Shown here: positions 53,573 to 62,187 of the stretch, one piece after another | Position numbering within the stretch: the stretch's first letter is position 1 | How the letters are laid out: each line of letters begins with the position of its first letter | NCBI RefSeq assembly: GCF_019430905.1 | Contig: NZ_JAHYCA010000005.1 | Location: forward strand, 62,001 to 126,000 | DNA: 64,000 nucleotides | DNA from: Billgrantia antri | GTDB lineage: Bacteria > Pseudomonadota > Gammaproteobacteria > Pseudomonadales > Halomonadaceae | Direction of reading: 5' to 3' | Translations under genes and position numbers: made by a program | Notes under the pieces: generated by a model | Databases searched by the model: none | What the model was told of the DNA's origin: nothing | What the model saw: the letters and a program-made list of their open reading frames with translations, nothing else

Positions 53573-55355
53573 CCTTGGGCACGAACTGCCGCGCAAACTG
53601 CTTGAAGGAGGCCTTGACGGTCCCCAATGCATCCGGATCGCCGTGCAGCAGCGCCGACATGTAGGCCTGCGCCTGCTCGCGCTTGATGTGGGGAGGAATT
53701 GGGGGAATGTCGGGATCGGTGACGACCTCCAGCACCACCGGACGATCAGCCGTCAAGGCGCGATCCCAGGCACCGGCCAGCGCGTCGGGCTCGGTAACCT
53801 TGATTCCCTTGAGACCGATCAGCTCGGCATAATCCGCATAAGGAAAGTCGGGTAGGTTCTGGGAGGCCTCGTACTTCGGATCGCCTTCCATCACGCGCAT
53901 TTCCCAGGTCACCTGGTTGAGATCCTGGTTGTTCAACACCATCACGATCAGGCGCGGATCGCTCCAGCGCTGCCAGTACCTGGCAATGGTCACCAGTTCG
54001 GCGTTGCCGTTCATCTGCATGGCGCCGTCGCCGACCATGGCGATGGCAACCCGCTCGGGATAGGCGAACTTGGCGGCGATGGCGTAGGGCACGCCGTTGC
54101 CCATGGTAGCCAAACCACCGGAGAGTGAGGCCATCATGCCGCGGCGTAGCTTGAGATCACGCGCATACCAGTTGGCGGCAGAGCCGGAATCGCTGGTCAG
54201 GATGCAGTTGTCGGGGAGCTTCGGTGAAAGCTCCCAGAATACGCGCTGCGGGTTGACCGGATCGGCGTCGGCCATGGCGCGCTCCTCGAGCACATCCCAC
54301 CACTGCGCAACGCTGCTCTCGATGTGCTCGCGCCAGGCGCGATCGTGCTTCTCCTCCAGTAGCGGCAGCAGCGCCTGCAGCGTGCCCACGCTGTCGCCGA
54401 CCAGATTCACCTCCATGGGATAGCGAATGCTGAGCATGCGCGGGTCGATGTCGATCTGTACGCCCCGTGCCTGGCCCTCTTCAGGCAGGAATTCGGAGTA
54501 GGGAAAACCCGAGCCGATCATCAGCAGCGCGTCGCAGTTGGCCATCAACTCCCAGCTCGCATTGGTACCCAGCAGCCCGATCGAACCGGTGACGAAGGGC
54601 AAGTCGTCCGGCAGCGCGGCGCGTCCAAGCAGCGCCTTGGCGACACCTGCACCCAGCTTTTCCGCGACCTGGATCACCTCGTCGGTGGCACCCAGCGCTC
54701 CGGCACCGACCAGGATGGCGACTCGCTCACCTTCATTGAGCACGGCTGCCGCCCGGCGCAGCTCCGCTTCATGGGGAACGACGCGCGGGCGAACATAGCC
54801 AACGCCGGAGTGAATCGTGCCATGGGCATGCGGCGGTGTTTCCACTGCCGGCTGCGACTGCAGGTCGTTGGGTACGACGATGGCGGTCACGGTGCGTTCC
54901 GAGAGAGCGATACGCATCGCCCGATCAATGAGATGGCGTACCTGGGCGGGGCTGGTCGCCATGTAGACGAATTCGTGGGCCACGTCCTTGAACAGCGAGA
55001 CGAGATCTACCTCCTGATGATACTCGCCGCCCAGGGCGGCCCTCGCCTGCTGGCCGACAATCGCAACGACGGGCTGATGATCCTTCTTGGCGTCGTAGAG
55101 CCCGTTGAGTAGATGGATGGCCCCCGGCCCGGAGGTCGCGGTACAGACCCCGACCTCGCCGGTGAACTTGGCATGGGCGCAGGCCATGAACGCTGCCATC
55201 TCCTCATGACGCGCCTGGATGAACTCGAAGCGATCTTGCGCCCGATTGAGAGCCCCCATTATGCCGTTGCTGCCATCTCCCGGATAACCGTAGATACGCT
55301 TGACGCCCCATTCGCCCAGACGCCTGATGATGAAGTCGCCGACCTGTTCACTCAT
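53559..55355 (-). CDS. Thiamine-diphosphate enzyme, pyruvate oxidase/acetolactate synthase-like
   Basis: A 598-residue three-domain ThDP enzyme. The catalytic glutamate lies in QARHEEMAAFMA (~48-59), and the ThDP-Mg motif starts GDGAMQMNGNAELVTIARY and ends with LNN. The central domain (~190-330) would hold FAD in pyruvate oxidases. The sequence fits the PoxB-like or 'thiamine pyrophosphate-requiring' group, which oxidise or decarboxylate 2-oxo acids; it is not IlvB (no small subunit) and lacks the PoxB C-terminal membrane helix. A GGAGG site precedes ATG 55355. It is a single gene. The substrate is uncertain. Confidence 0.87.
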   Translation of the reverse strand: MSEQVGDFIIRRLGEWGVKRIYGYPGDGSNGIMGALNRAQDRFEFIQARHEEMAAFMACAHAKFTGEVGVCTATSGPGAIHLLNGLYDAKKDHQPVVAIVGQQARAALGGEYHQEVDLVSLFKDVAHEFVYMATSPAQVRHLIDRAMRIALSERTVTAIVVPNDLQSQPAVETPPHAHGTIHSGVGYVRPRVVPHEAELRRAAAVLNEGERVAILVGAGALGATDEVIQVAEKLGAGVAKALLGRAALPDDLPFVTGSIGLLGTNASWELMANCDALLMIGSGFPYSEFLPEEGQARGVQIDIDPRMLSIRYPMEVNLVGDSVGTLQALLPLLEEKHDRAWREHIESSVAQWWDVLEERAMADADPVNPQRVFWELSPKLPDNCILTSDSGSAANWYARDLKLRRGMMASLSGGLATMGNGVPYAIAAKFAYPERVAIAMVGDGAMQMNGNAELVTIARYWQRWSDPRLIVMVLNNQDLNQVTWEMRVMEGDPKYEASQNLPDFPYADYAELIGLKGIKVTEPDALAGAWDRALTADRPVVLEVVTDPDIPPIPPHIKREQAQAYMSALLHGDPDALGTVKASFKQFARQFVPKVRRH

Positions 55356-55559
55356 GCCTGTCCTCCAATAACCGCGACAGCGCTTGGATTCGACATTCCG
55401 AGCACATGCCTTCCATGGAAATCACTAGAGCTATAGACAGGTGAATCGGGATGGTCAACGTGACTTGAGTGAACGGCGTCTTGCATTCATGCGCCTCGGC
55501 TGGGGCGGAAGCAGTGCAGTAAGGCAGGGGATATCTTTCACGACGGCCTTAACGACAAG

Positions 55560-55580
55560 GGCCACCCCATGGGTGGCCCT
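55560..55580 (-). terminator. Terminator of the DUF3617 gene
   Basis: Perfect 9-bp stem GGGCCACCC / GGGTGGCCC with a 3-nt loop, 25 bases after the DUF3617 stop. On the minus strand it is followed by TTGTCGTT. Confidence 0.75.
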
Positions 55581-55604
55581 GCTGCCATCGGCTTGGCAAC
55601 GCCT

Positions 55605-56030
55605 TCAGCAATCGCCGAGACGCTCGCCCTCGATGGTAGTCTGTAGTTGCATCTGACCCACCGGCGATTCGGTATCGATGTTCACGCTCCCTTCGACACG
55701 CTCGCCCAGGAAATCCATGCGTCCATCGATATTGGCCTCGCCCCCCTCGGCACGGCAGATCATCTTGTAGTCGACTCCATCCGCCGAAACGTTGTGTTCG
55801 AGCAGCTCACAGCCCTCTTCCACCTCGAGGAACTGGAAGTCGGCGTCGTCAATATCGCCCTGGGCAATGCACTCCTGGTGGCTGTCGGTCTGGTCGGGAA
55901 TCGGCACGTCGCCCTTGACGGAGGTCGTACTGGTGAACTGCCATTGGCCAGGCACGATATTGGGTGACTCGGCCATCGCCGTAAGCGGCAAGACCAGCGC
56001 GGCGGCGGCAAGCAAGGGTCGAAAGAACAT
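55605..56030 (-). CDS. DUF3617 periplasmic protein
   Basis: A 141-residue exported protein with a signal peptide (cut after TAMA, ~20) and the DUF3617 pattern: PGQWQFTSTT near the mature start, paired cysteines (QECI, EGCELLEH, MICRA, final C) and a VEGSVNIDTESPVGQM end. Such proteins are widespread in proteobacteria and unassigned. ATG 56030 is the better start: GGAG lies 6 nt before it, whereas the ATG at 56036 touches that site. It is a monocistronic gene with its own terminator. Confidence 0.88.
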   Translation of the reverse strand: MFFRPLLAAAALVLPLTAMAESPNIVPGQWQFTSTTSVKGDVPIPDQTDSHQECIAQGDIDDADFQFLEVEEGCELLEHNVSADGVDYKMICRAEGGEANIDGRMDFLGERVEGSVNIDTESPVGQMQLQTTIEGERLGDC

Positions 56031-56147
56031 GAACATCTCCGTTGTGTAGGTAGGCGTGGCAGCGAAGCTAGCTTCTCCTGCGACTCGGCACGCCCAGCTT
56101 ACCCCAGCCGAGGTCCGAAGAGGAAAGAACCGTAAGCGCCGCCCACC

Positions 56148-58055
56148 TCAGGAGGAAAGGCAAGCCTGGTCGGACAGCGTCAGTTCATCCAGAGCCAGCG
56201 GACGACCAAACAGATACCCCTGGAAGGCCTCGCAGCCATGTTCCAGCAGCCAGCGGTGCTGTGCCTCCGTCTCGACTCCTTCGGCCGTGACCTCGAGACC
56301 AAGACTGTTCGCCAGCGTAATGGTGGTCGTCACAATGGCGGCATCGACCGGATCGTCGAGTACGCCATCGATGAACGACTTGTCGATCTTTAGCTCGTCC
56401 AGGGGAAGCCGCTTCAGGTAGTTCAGCGATGAGTAGCCGGTGCCAAAATCATCGAGAGAAAAGCGTATGCCGAGCTTGCTGAGGCGCAGCATGATGTTGC
56501 GCACCCGCTCCGGCTCCTCCATCAGCAGGCTCTCGGTGACTTCCAGTACCAGCCGCGCGGGATCGGCTCCCGTTCTCTCGAGGGTATGCTGAACGCGGGC
56601 AACGAAGTCGGGCTGGTGGAACTGCACCGAGCTGACGTTGACCGAAATCGTTAACGTCTCCTTGCCGCTCTCCTGCGCCCACACGGCCAGCTGGCAGCAG
56701 GCGGTTTCCAACACCCAGTAGCCGATCGGCAGAATCAGCCGGTTTTTCTCGGCCAGCGGAATGAACATCCCGGGTGGTACCAGGCCACGTTGTGGATGCT
56801 CCCAGCGAAGCAACGCCTCGACGCCGGTCACCTTGGCGGCGTCATCCACCTGAACCTGGTAGTGCAGGCGCAGCTCGTCGCGAGCCAGTGCCTGGTGCAG
56901 GTCGGCCTCCAGATGGACCCGCTCCATTACATCAGCCTGCATGTCGGCATTGAAGAAGCGCAGAGTGTTGCCACCCGCCATCTTGGCCTGCTGCAATGCC
57001 ATGTCGGCCTGACGCATGGCGCTGTCGACGTTGGCCTGGCCGTTGGCGAACAGGGTGATGCCGATGCTCGCCGAGATCGGCAGCGTCAGCACCTGTTCGT
57101 CCTCGGCCTGGGCGCTCGAGATCTGGCCCAGCAACTTCTCGGCCACGCGTTCGGCAGCGTGAGCCGCCTGTTCCACGTCGAGGCCCAGGTCGTGTATCAA
57201 CAGCACGAACTCATCGGCCCCAAGTCGTGCCAAGGTATCGCTCTCTCGCACGACCTCTTCCAGCTTCTGCGCCACCAGGCGCAGAAAACGATCGCCTCGC
57301 TGCAGCCCCTGGGTCTCGTTGATGACCTTGAAGTCATCCAAGTCGATGAAGAGCAGGGCCGCATAACGCTCGCTGCGACGGGTACCCTTGACCACCATCT
57401 CCAGGCGGTCGAGCAGCAGGCGCCGGTTGGGCAGCCCGGTCAGCGAGTCGTAGAACGTCAGCCGGTGCTTGCTCTCCTGTATGTCGCGGTATTCGGTCAC
57501 ATCGGTGGAGATGCCGCACAGTGCACGAATAGAGCCGTCGGCCCGACGCAGCGGCAGCTTGATCGAGAGGAAGGTGAAGACGGATTCGTCCCGGCCCTGG
57601 ACGTACCCCTCTTCCACCACGACTTTCTCGCCCTGCTCCAGAACTCGTTGGTCGTTGAAACGCAGTTCCGCTGCGGTGACAGAATCGAAGAGGTCGCTGT
57701 CGGTCTTGCCCAGGACCGACTCCGCCGGCAGGCCCACGATCTCGCTGCCCTTGCGATTGACGTACTGATAGCGAAAATCGCTCGACTTGACGTAGATACA
57801 GGCATCGACACTATCGAGAATGGTCGTCAGTTCTTCGTGGCTGGCCTGCAGCCGTTCGATTTCGTTGCGCAACCGGCGACGATATAGCAAGCCCGTCAGC
57901 GCCATGAGCGGCACCATGCCCAGCGCAACCATGCCCCAATCGACAGCCGGCATGGCCCCTGTGTCAGCGGAGGCGAACGCCATCGGCGGCAGGCCGGCCC
58001 ATACCCCGGCGAGCACGAGTCGACGAGCCTTGACCAGCCAGTCTGAATTGGACAT
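56148..58055 (-). CDS. PAS-GGDEF-EAL cyclic-di-GMP protein with altered GGDEF
   Basis: 635 residues: a signal or first helix (~12-29), a membrane helix (~40-58), PAS domain (~75-190), GGDEF-like domain (~200-365) and EAL domain (~385-630). The EAL site looks active (EALLRW 413-418, then a NVSSVQF block, ELKIDKSFI and DDFGTGYSS). The GGDEF signature reads GADEF (279-283) and the upstream loop reads NETQGLQRGD, so cyclase activity is doubtful; a GTP-sensing role with phosphodiesterase output is more likely. ATG 58055 is supported by AGGTGA and by the extended -10 at 58084-58092. The frame is open to 58511, but that extension crosses the small-RNA gene. Confidence 0.9.
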   Translation of the reverse strand: MSNSDWLVKARRLVLAGVWAGLPPMAFASADTGAMPAVDWGMVALGMVPLMALTGLLYRRRLRNEIERLQASHEELTTILDSVDACIYVKSSDFRYQYVNRKGSEIVGLPAESVLGKTDSDLFDSVTAAELRFNDQRVLEQGEKVVVEEGYVQGRDESVFTFLSIKLPLRRADGSIRALCGISTDVTEYRDIQESKHRLTFYDSLTGLPNRRLLLDRLEMVVKGTRRSERYAALLFIDLDDFKVINETQGLQRGDRFLRLVAQKLEEVVRESDTLARLGADEFVLLIHDLGLDVEQAAHAAERVAEKLLGQISSAQAEDEQVLTLPISASIGITLFANGQANVDSAMRQADMALQQAKMAGGNTLRFFNADMQADVMERVHLEADLHQALARDELRLHYQVQVDDAAKVTGVEALLRWEHPQRGLVPPGMFIPLAEKNRLILPIGYWVLETACCQLAVWAQESGKETLTISVNVSSVQFHQPDFVARVQHTLERTGADPARLVLEVTESLLMEEPERVRNIMLRLSKLGIRFSLDDFGTGYSSLNYLKRLPLDELKIDKSFIDGVLDDPVDAAIVTTTITLANSLGLEVTAEGVETEAQHRWLLEHGCEAFQGYLFGRPLALDELTLSDQACLSS

Positions 58056-58083
58056 CCCGTCACCTGTTGGAAGGATACGCTTA

Positions 58084-58092
58084 TTTATAGCA
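58084..58092 (-). promoter_or_regulatory. Extended -10 promoter of the EAL gene
   Basis: TGCTATAAA on the minus strand. Transcription would start near 58077, giving a 22-nt leader to ATG 58055. This favours that start over in-frame ATG 58202, which has an AGGAG sequence but would lie upstream of the promoter. Confidence 0.5.
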
Positions 58093-58372
58093 GAGATTAC
58101 TAAAGTAGCCCGATGCCCGTTGCCGATACGACTACCTCTACGGCTCATTGCTCTGCTCAAGCGGCGGCGCCCCCTTCGTTCCCATGGCAGCCGACTCTCC
58201 ATCTTCTCCTGTATGACGATTAAGGAAAAGAAAAGATTTAGCCATAAAATGAAGGCTTTTCTTGTCTTAGAGAATCGCCAAGCCGACCTTTCAGGCCAAA
58301 AGGCCAACGACTCGATAGGCAGTGCGCACCACTCAGAAAGGAGAAGCTTCTGGGGAAGAAAAGAAGGCGGCC

Positions 58373-58500
58373 AAACGAGGAGCCCGGCCTTGCGGCCGGG
58401 CCGTACCCTCGCTTCCTTGCTTTCGTACTCGGTCGTCCTGACCGAACCTCCTTGTAGAGTGCGTCGTCCTGACCCGGCATCCCTGCGGAGCATCCTTGCC
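58373..58500 (-). ncRNA. Candidate CsrB/RsmZ-type CsrA-sequestering RNA
   Basis: No protein is encoded. On the minus strand ~125 nt carry six CsrA-type GGA motifs in a row: AAGGATG, CAGGGATG, CAGGACG, AAGGAGG, CAGGACG and AAGGAAG. Several lie in hairpin loops, for example TCGGTC-AGGAC-GACCGA and GCA-AGGA-TGC. The 12-mer GGTCAGGACGAC occurs twice. The RNA ends in a GC-rich terminator (58382-58401). A weak promoter (TTGCCG 58526-58531, 18-nt spacer, TATCAA 58502-58507) and a GacA-like box (58583-58601) lie upstream. This is the layout of RsmY/RsmZ/CsrB RNAs, which bind and titrate CsrA/RsmA. The 5' end is estimated to within about 6 nt. Confidence 0.8.
58382..58401 (-). terminator. Terminator of the candidate Csr/Rsm RNA
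   Basis: Perfect 8-bp stem GCCCGGCC / GGCCGGGC with a 4-nt loop, followed on the minus strand by TCCTCGTTT. Confidence 0.75.
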
Positions 58501-58582
58501 CTTGATAACAAGCATGGCAGCCGGCCGGCAAAGTACCGTTAACCTGAGATATGGCGGCGTGTAGGAAATTGCCGACAAATCA

Positions 58583-58601
58583 TGTAAGCGAAACGCTTAC
58601 G
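58583..58601 (-). promoter_or_regulatory. GacA/UvrY-like upstream activating box
   Basis: Inverted repeat GTAAGCG-AAA-CGCTTAC within TGTAAG-N7-CTTACG, centred about 96 nt upstream of the candidate RNA start. The known GacA box is TGTAAG-N6-CTTACA, so this differs by one extra base in the spacer and one end base. Confidence 0.6.
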
Positions 58602-58771
58602 CCGAGAGCATGAGCTTGCCTCATACGCAGGTTACCGCTTCCACTGATCCACTCCGTATCGAATCAGAAAACAGACCGAGCCAGCGTCATTTCAGCGGTG
58701 CGCCGCGGCGCCTCGTGCTGGCCTTGACCAGCGCGAATCGCCACGTCTCTGCGATAGCACCTCACGGGTAA

Positions 58772-58783
58772 ATTGCATGCAAT
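58772..58783. promoter_or_regulatory. Palindrome ATTGCATGCAAT, copy 1
   Basis: A 12-bp perfect palindrome identical to the one at 58835-58846, with centres 63 bases apart (six helical turns). Probably the distal operator of the GntR regulator encoded just downstream. Confidence 0.6.
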
Positions 58784-58824
58784 CTTAGACCAATGTCGAG
58801 ATGCCACCGCTCAAATACACAACC

Positions 58825-58846
58825 TATAGTCAATATTGCATGCAAT
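58825..58846 (+). promoter_or_regulatory. gntR promoter -10 with overlapping operator copy 2
   Basis: A -10 element TATAGT (58825-58830) with a weak -35 (TGCCAC, 58802-58807), followed at 58835-58846 by the second ATTGCATGCAAT palindrome, which would cover the transcription start. This geometry suggests autorepression. A TTG start for gntR inside the palindrome is open but unlikely. Confidence 0.55.
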
Positions 58847-58859
58847 TCACGAGGCAACG

Positions 58860-59573
58860 ATGTCGCTACCCGCTATTGTCAAAGCACCCGCTACGGTACG
58901 AACCGCCACGTCCGAAGTGCATAACGTGATCAAGCAGCGGATTCTTGACGGTCACTACCAGGCCAGGGAATACGTGCGCGAGGCGAGTATTGCCCGCGAG
59001 CTCGGCGTGAGCCGCACCCCCGTGCGCGAGGCACTGCGCGAACTGGTGTCCGAGGGCTGGCTGGAAGCCATCCCGCACCACGGTGCACGAGTCGTGGCCT
59101 GGACGGAGAAGGACGCTCAGGAAGTCTTCGAGCTTCGCCTGGTGCTCGAACCAATGGCAGTGAGACTGGCCAGCGAGCGGATGGACCGAACCCATCTGGC
59201 TCATCTCGAAACCCTGGCCAGCCGTATGGAAGCCCTCGTCGAGCGGATCGAACTCGAACCGGAAGTGCGCAACGAAATCGCACTGCTCAATCATGAGTTT
59301 CACCGCGAGCTGATCGCGGCAAGCGATAACCAGCGACTGGCAGCCGTGCTGGACAGCGTGGTGCGGACCTCGGTGATCCGGCGCAACTTCGGCAACTACG
59401 ACCTGGCCAACCTGCGCCGCAGCATGCGCCACCATCGCGAGATCCTCGAAGCCATCACCGCCAACAGCCCCACATGGGCCGAGAATGTGATGCGCTCTCA
59501 TCTACTGGCCGCTCAGGCCCTGCATGTCCGCTTTCCCGACTTGCCTGACGAGCCGCCGGTAGCTTCCGGCTGA
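58860..59573 (+). CDS. GntR-family (FCD) regulator of the carboxylate operon
   Basis: A 237-residue FadR-subfamily regulator. The winged HTH covers ~18-85 (ASIARELGVSRTPVREALREL), and an all-helical FCD domain follows, with histidines (NHEFHREL, MRHHREI) that usually bind a metal and a carboxylate effector. ATG 58860 has a GAGG site; the TTG at 58836 falls within an operator-like palindrome. It heads a same-strand run of catabolic genes and probably represses them and itself until the imported acid or its CoA derivative is present. Confidence 0.9.
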   Translation: MSLPAIVKAPATVRTATSEVHNVIKQRILDGHYQAREYVREASIARELGVSRTPVREALRELVSEGWLEAIPHHGARVVAWTEKDAQEVFELRLVLEPMAVRLASERMDRTHLAHLETLASRMEALVERIELEPEVRNEIALLNHEFHRELIAASDNQRLAAVLDSVVRTSVIRRNFGNYDLANLRRSMRHHREILEAITANSPTWAENVMRSHLLAAQALHVRFPDLPDEPPVASG

Positions 59574-59605
59574 CCAGAATCCCAAAAAGAGGCAGTACAA
59601 CAATA

Positions 59606-60829
59606 ATGACGACATACGACAGCTCAACCCCTTCCCCGCTCCCCCTCAATGACATCAAGGTGCTCGAGCTCGGCCAGTTGATTGCCGGTCCCTACTGTGG
59701 CCAGGTGCTCGCCGACTTCGGCGCTCAGGTGATCAAGGTCGAGCCACCCGGCAAGGGCGATGCCATGCGCCAGTGGGGCGAGGAAGACCCTCACAGCGGC
59801 GAGCCGCTGTGGTGGAACGTGATCGGCCGCAACAAGCAGTCCGTGACCCTCGACCTGCGCCAACCACGCGGCCAGGCGTTGCTACGCGAGCTGGCCGCAC
59901 AGGCCGACGTGGTGGTAGAGAACTTTCGTCCTGGCACCATGGAGCGCTGGGGGTTGGGCTACGCCGAGCTTTCCCGCCACCACCCAGGCCTGGTGATGGT
60001 GCGCGTTACCGGCTTCGGCCAGGACGGCCCCTATGCCTCGCGCGCCGGCTTCGCCTCGGTGTGCGAGGCCATGGGTGGGCTGCGCTACTTGAGCGGCTAC
60101 CCGGATCGCCCTCCGGTGCGCGTGGGCATCTCGCTGGGCGATACACTGGCCGGGCTGCATGCCGCCCTGGGCGCCATGATGGCGCTGCATCAGCGCGACC
60201 GTACCGGTCGCGGCCAGGTGGTTGACAGCTCGATCTTCGAATCGGTGCTGGCGATGATGGAGAGCCTGATCCCAGAATATGCCCGCGCCGGCAAGGTGCG
60301 CGAACGCAGCGGCAGTTTCCTGCCCAAGATCGCCCCGTCCAATGCCTACCCGGCGCGAGACGGACGCGATGTGATTATCGGCGCCAACCAGGACACCGTG
60401 TTCCGGCGCCTGTGCGAGGCGATGGGGCAACCGCGCCTGGCCGATCATCCCGATTACGCCACCCATCGCGCGCGCGGCGACAACCAACAGGCCATCGACG
60501 ACCTGGTCGCCGCCTGGACGCGACAGCACGATGCTCAGCAAGTGGTCGACATCCTGGCCGATGCCGGAGTGCCGGCAGGGCTCGTCTACCGCGCACCCGA
60601 CATGCTCGACGACCCCCACTTCCAGGCCCGTGAGGCGATCGTTCAGGTCGCCGATCGCAGTGGCCGCCCCCTTCCCATGCAGAACGTCTTCCCTCGCCTA
60701 TCCGAAACGCCGGGGCGAGTCAGGCATGTGGGGCCGGTGCTGGGCGAGCATACCGAGGCCGTGCTCTCCGACTGGATCGGCCTCACTGCCGAAGCCATCG
60801 AGGCCCTGCGCGCCGATGGCGTGATCTGA
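59606..60829 (+). CDS. Type III (CaiB/BaiF) CoA-transferase
   Basis: A 407-residue family III CoA-transferase. The N-terminal KVLELGQLIAGPYCGQVLADFGAQVIKVE is typical, and the catalytic aspartate, which forms an aspartyl-CoA thioester, is D179 (GISLGDTLAGLHAALG). Relatives act on formate/oxalate, carnitine, succinate-citramalate, itaconate or glutarate. Beside a TRAP dicarboxylate-type importer and an aconitase-family protein, a C4-C6 di- or tricarboxylate is the likely acceptor, with succinyl-CoA or acetyl-CoA as donor. The exact substrate is unknown. It follows gntR by 32 bases. Confidence 0.9.
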   Translation: MTTYDSSTPSPLPLNDIKVLELGQLIAGPYCGQVLADFGAQVIKVEPPGKGDAMRQWGEEDPHSGEPLWWNVIGRNKQSVTLDLRQPRGQALLRELAAQADVVVENFRPGTMERWGLGYAELSRHHPGLVMVRVTGFGQDGPYASRAGFASVCEAMGGLRYLSGYPDRPPVRVGISLGDTLAGLHAALGAMMALHQRDRTGRGQVVDSSIFESVLAMMESLIPEYARAGKVRERSGSFLPKIAPSNAYPARDGRDVIIGANQDTVFRRLCEAMGQPRLADHPDYATHRARGDNQQAIDDLVAAWTRQHDAQQVVDILADAGVPAGLVYRAPDMLDDPHFQAREAIVQVADRSGRPLPMQNVFPRLSETPGRVRHVGPVLGEHTEAVLSDWIGLTAEAIEALRADGVI

Positions 60830-60839
60830 GGAGGTCGCC

Positions 60840-62129
60840 ATGGATCCCGTCATCGTTCTGATTGTTCTTGTCGCGCTGATCGCCATCGGTTTTCCGATCT
60901 TCCTCGCCCTCGGGCTATCCGGCCTGATCGGACTCTACATGGCCCGCGGCTCGCTGGCGTTCTTCTTCGCCCCGTCGTCGCTGTTCGGCCAGCTCAACGC
61001 CTTCGAACTGATCGCCCTGCCGCTGTTCATCCTGATGGGCAACTTTCTGGGAGCGACACCGGTCGGTTCGAGCCTGTTCACCGCCGCTGTACGCTGGCTC
61101 AACTGGCTGCGTGGCAGCCTGGCGATCTCCTCGGTGGGCGCCTCGGCGATGTTCGGCGCCGTCTCCGGGGTAAGCCTCGCCGGTGTCGCCGCGGTGGGAT
61201 CCATCGCCGTGCCACAGATGCTCCAGCGCGGCTATAGCCGCTCGCTGGCGGCCGGTGCCGTAGTCAGCGCCGGGGCGCTGGCCATGCTGATACCCCCGAG
61301 CGTGCCCTTCATCATCTATGGTGCGGTATCCAGTGTCTCGGTGGCCGACCTTTTCATCGGCGGCATCGTGCCCGGCATCGTGCTGGCGCTGGCCCTGTCG
61401 CTATTCATCTATATTCGCGTGCGCCTGAACCCGGCCGAAGCGCCGGCCAGCGACGAGCGCTTCACCTGGAAGCAGCGCTGGGAGAGCCTTGCCAATATCT
61501 GGCATGCCGCCCTGCTGGTGATCGCCGTGCTGGGTTCCATCTACTCGGGCCTGGCCACCCCCAGCGAGGCCGCCGGCATCGGTGCGGCCGGCGCCTTCCT
61601 GATCGCCACCCTGGTATTTCGCAGCCTCAGTTGGGCCAAGTTCCTCGAGATCCTCGGCACCACCGCCCGCATCAGCGGCGCCATTCTGCTGATCATCGGC
61701 TGTGCCAAGATTTTCGGCGACTACCTCAACATGGTGCGAGTACCGCAGCTACTCACCGAGGCGCTCACCGCCACCGGCCTGCCCGCCTGGGCGATTCTGC
61801 TGGCGGTCATGCTGCTGCTGATCCTGCTGGGCATGATCGTCGATGCCGTCTCATTGATCGTGGTGACCACGCCCGTGCTGTTGCCGCTGGTCATCGCGCT
61901 GGGCTACGACCCGCTGTGGTTCGGCATCGTCATGGTGCTCAACCTGGAGATCGCCGTTGTCACCCCGCCGGTAGGACTCAATCTCTACGCCCTGCGCGGG
62001 GTCTGTCCCGAACTCTCGGTGGAAGAGATCATCAAGAGCGCCCTGCCATTCGTCGCCGTGCAGTTCCTCGTGCTGATGCTGTTCGTATTCATGCCCAGCA
62101 TCAGCCTGTGGTTGCCGGGGCTGATGTAG
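60840..62129 (+). CDS. dctM: TRAP transporter large permease (DctM)
   Basis: A 429-residue, ~12-helix membrane subunit of a sodium-driven tripartite transporter. It carries typical SLAGVAAVGSIAVPQM, AMLIPPSVPFIIYG and TPPVGLNLY stretches. A GAGGAGG site precedes ATG 60840, 10 bases after the CoA-transferase stop. The order M-P-Q with the large permease first is less common than P-Q-M. It works with the binding protein and small permease that follow. Confidence 0.94.
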   Translation: MDPVIVLIVLVALIAIGFPIFLALGLSGLIGLYMARGSLAFFFAPSSLFGQLNAFELIALPLFILMGNFLGATPVGSSLFTAAVRWLNWLRGSLAISSVGASAMFGAVSGVSLAGVAAVGSIAVPQMLQRGYSRSLAAGAVVSAGALAMLIPPSVPFIIYGAVSSVSVADLFIGGIVPGIVLALALSLFIYIRVRLNPAEAPASDERFTWKQRWESLANIWHAALLVIAVLGSIYSGLATPSEAAGIGAAGAFLIATLVFRSLSWAKFLEILGTTARISGAILLIIGCAKIFGDYLNMVRVPQLLTEALTATGLPAWAILLAVMLLLILLGMIVDAVSLIVVTTPVLLPLVIALGYDPLWFGIVMVLNLEIAVVTPPVGLNLYALRGVCPELSVEEIIKSALPFVAVQFLVLMLFVFMPSISLWLPGLM

Positions 62130-62187
62130 CCCCGGCGTAGCAACGTCAGTGAAATGAACCGCTACAACAACAAGCAGGAGATTCACC

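Noticed and set aside
58056..58511. N-terminal extension of the EAL protein
   Set aside because: It would run through the candidate small RNA and its terminator; the promoter and ribosome site support ATG 58055.
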